From Tepidimonas sp. (lineage in GTDB: Bacteria > Pseudomonadota > Gammaproteobacteria > Burkholderiales > Burkholderiaceae_C): DNA of 15,558 nucleotides. The notes beneath the pieces are model-generated. The model did no database searches, was not told the DNA's origin, and worked only from the letters and a program-made list of their open reading frames with translations. The first letter of the stretch is position 1, and each line of letters starts with the position of its first letter. This document shows positions 14,866-15,558 of this stretch, piece after piece. The stretch covers positions 1 to 15,558 of the forward strand of contig JANWZF010000307.1 in NCBI GenBank assembly GCA_025054905.1, written 5' to 3'. Position numbers and translations under genes: made by a program.

Positions 14866-15258
14866 TTAATCGTCCCACTTATGGTAGCCGTGAACCGGGT
14901 CAAAGGGATCGTTGAATACCATGGAAGCATAGCTCCCATCGTTGGAGTACATGGTTTTCGCATCGAAGTCAAAATTATCATGACCCCACATGGGGGAGCT
15001 CTGAAAATTGTCGCCGTGGTCTGGTACAAAGTCTGGCTTGTCGTTGCTTCGGAAGTTGTGATTGCTCTCGTCAAAGCTTGACTGCCCCTTGCCTGAGCCG
15101 GAAGAAGAGAGAAGCTTGTAGGCTCCGAATATTAAGGCGCCCCATCCAATCATCTTGGATAGCTCGACATAAGAGTTTAGGTACCTCGAAATGCTTTGGT
15201 TCGCCGCCAGTGTATTCGCATAAAAGTCGTACAGACCTTCGGCAATCTCATAGAGCAT
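14866..15258 (-). CDS. Unrecognised small single-pass membrane protein with acidic aromatic tail
   Basis: 130 aa from the ATG at 15258, with GAGG about 6 nt upstream. No family is recognised. Residues 1-36 are a polar, Tyr-rich amphipathic stretch (YEIAEGLYDFYANTLAANQ). A short hydrophobic segment MIGWGALIFGAYKLL (36-50) probably crosses or anchors in the membrane. A Ser/Gly/Lys linker (51-60) follows. The last 70 residues are rich in Asp, Asn, His, Phe, Tyr and Gly (for example PDHGDNF, GHDNFDFDA, NDPFDPVHGYHKWDD), with many paired acidic and aromatic residues. Such a tail could be disordered or metal-binding, but no known motif is complete. GC content and codon use are visibly AT-shifted against the left side of the window. 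It lies upstream of the 257-aa gene on the same strand. Confidence 0.65.
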   Translation of the reverse strand: MLYEIAEGLYDFYANTLAANQSISRYLNSYVELSKMIGWGALIFGAYKLLSSSGSGKGQSSFDESNHNFRSNDKPDFVPDHGDNFQSSPMWGHDNFDFDAKTMYSNDGSYASMVFNDPFDPVHGYHKWDD

Positions 15259-15313
15259 ATTGAACCTCTTTGGCTTTACCTGACTGAGCTAGGGGCGCCA
15301 CAAGAATCACCGC

Positions 15314-15337
15314 AATCATGAATTGACTTGTATGATT
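15314..15337. repeat. Inverted repeat downstream of the 130-aa gene's probable -10
   Basis: AATCAT (15314-15319) and ATGATT (15332-15337) form a 6-bp inverted repeat with a 12-bp spacer. It covers the expected transcription start of the 130-aa gene. An operator is possible; the arms are short and AT-rich, so chance is also possible. Confidence 0.3.
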
Positions 15338-15342
15338 ATTAA

Positions 15343-15372
15343 ATATTAGCAAAAACCAGTCAGTCCGTCCAA
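15343..15372 (-). promoter_or_regulatory. Candidate promoter of the 130-aa gene
   Basis: On the minus strand TTGGAC (15372-15367) and TAATAT (15348-15343) are separated by 18 bp, a fair sigma-70 match in an AT-rich stretch. They would give a leader of about 80 nt. The promoter lies between the gene and the neighbouring IS3-family end. Confidence 0.45.
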
Positions 15373-15394
15373 CGGAGTGTTCGGTTGCAGCCTG

Positions 15395-15558
15395 TGACCT
15401 GCCCCCTTCCGCCGTACCAGTGACCTGCCGGGTTTTTTCGGACCACCGATTAGTTGAGGACGGCTCGGTGGGTTGATGCGGTTTGCTGCTGGAACTCGTC
15501 CTTGAACTGCTTGGGTGTCCGGTAGCCGAGGCTTGAGTGTGGCCGATCCTCGTTGTAG
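15395..15558 (-). mobile_element. Second IS3-family element, right part cut by the window edge
   Basis: The end of another IS3-type element enters from the right. The probable tip is at TGACCTGCCCCC (15395), and the transposase stop lies 55 bp inside it. TGACCTGCC occurs again at 15421-15429, 26 bp after the first copy. This element is unrelated in sequence to the one at 12175-13818. The exact tip is a guess because the other end is outside the window. Confidence 0.65.
15450..15558 (-). CDS. IS3-family transposase OrfB, C-terminal fragment
   Basis: Only the last 36 codons are in the window. They read YNEDRPHSSLGYRTPKQF followed by KDEFQQQTASTHRAVLN and TAA (15452-15450). Y-N-x-x-R-P-H-S-S-L-G-Y-x-T-P is the hallmark C-terminus of IS3-family OrfB, after the DDE integrase domain. 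Whether the rest of the gene is intact cannot be seen. Confidence 0.92.
   Translation of the reverse strand, partial: YNEDRPHSSLGYRTPKQFKDEFQQQTASTHRAVLN

Overview
The window is GC-rich, densely packed bacterial DNA. Its core genes (a GlnB-type PII protein, a two-domain NadE, a short family I pyrophosphatase, a TRAP transporter) point to a betaproteobacterium, most likely Burkholderiales/Comamonadaceae. That placement is inferred from remembered family resemblance, not from a search.

Positions 1-4680, minus strand: a catabolic-looking unit. In transcription order it holds a TetR-family regulator, a TRAP transporter (dctQ, dctM, dctP), a shikimate/quinate dehydrogenase-like enzyme and the first 39 codons of a 4-hydroxyphenylpyruvate dioxygenase-like protein. 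Genes abut or overlap by ATGA. A perfect 14-bp palindrome between the regulator and dctQ is a likely operator. The dehydrogenase has an acidic residue where NADP-specific AroE has its phosphate clamp, which suggests NAD use and catabolism rather than aromatic biosynthesis.

Positions 4767-5884, plus strand: an RDD-family membrane protein overlapping a LOG-family (cytokinin riboside monophosphate phosphoribohydrolase-like) protein.

Positions 5912-8615, minus strand: ppa (soluble pyrophosphatase), nadE (glutamine-dependent NAD synthetase) and glnB (PII). NadE releases pyrophosphate, which Ppa removes, and PII is a known partner of NadE in some proteobacteria. Divergent from ppa is hppA (8946-11000), a membrane proton-pumping pyrophosphatase of the K+-independent type. 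The 330 bp between the two pyrophosphatase genes contain two long inverted repeats and no gene. A thioredoxin-fold TlpA-like protein follows, convergent with hppA.

Positions 11599-15558: an accessory region. It contains a frameshifted, truncated IS605-type TnpB fossil joined directly to the tlpA-like ribosome binding site. Next is an IS3-family element (12175-13818) with 20-bp terminal inverted repeats, a frameshifted orfA, an open orfB and no visible target duplication. Then come two unrecognised minus-strand genes of lower GC (257 aa multi-membrane, 130 aa single-membrane), each with a plausible promoter and an inverted repeat. The window ends in a second, unrelated IS3-family element. The unrecognised pair between the two IS elements is the best candidate here for something undescribed, but nothing in the sequence proves a function.
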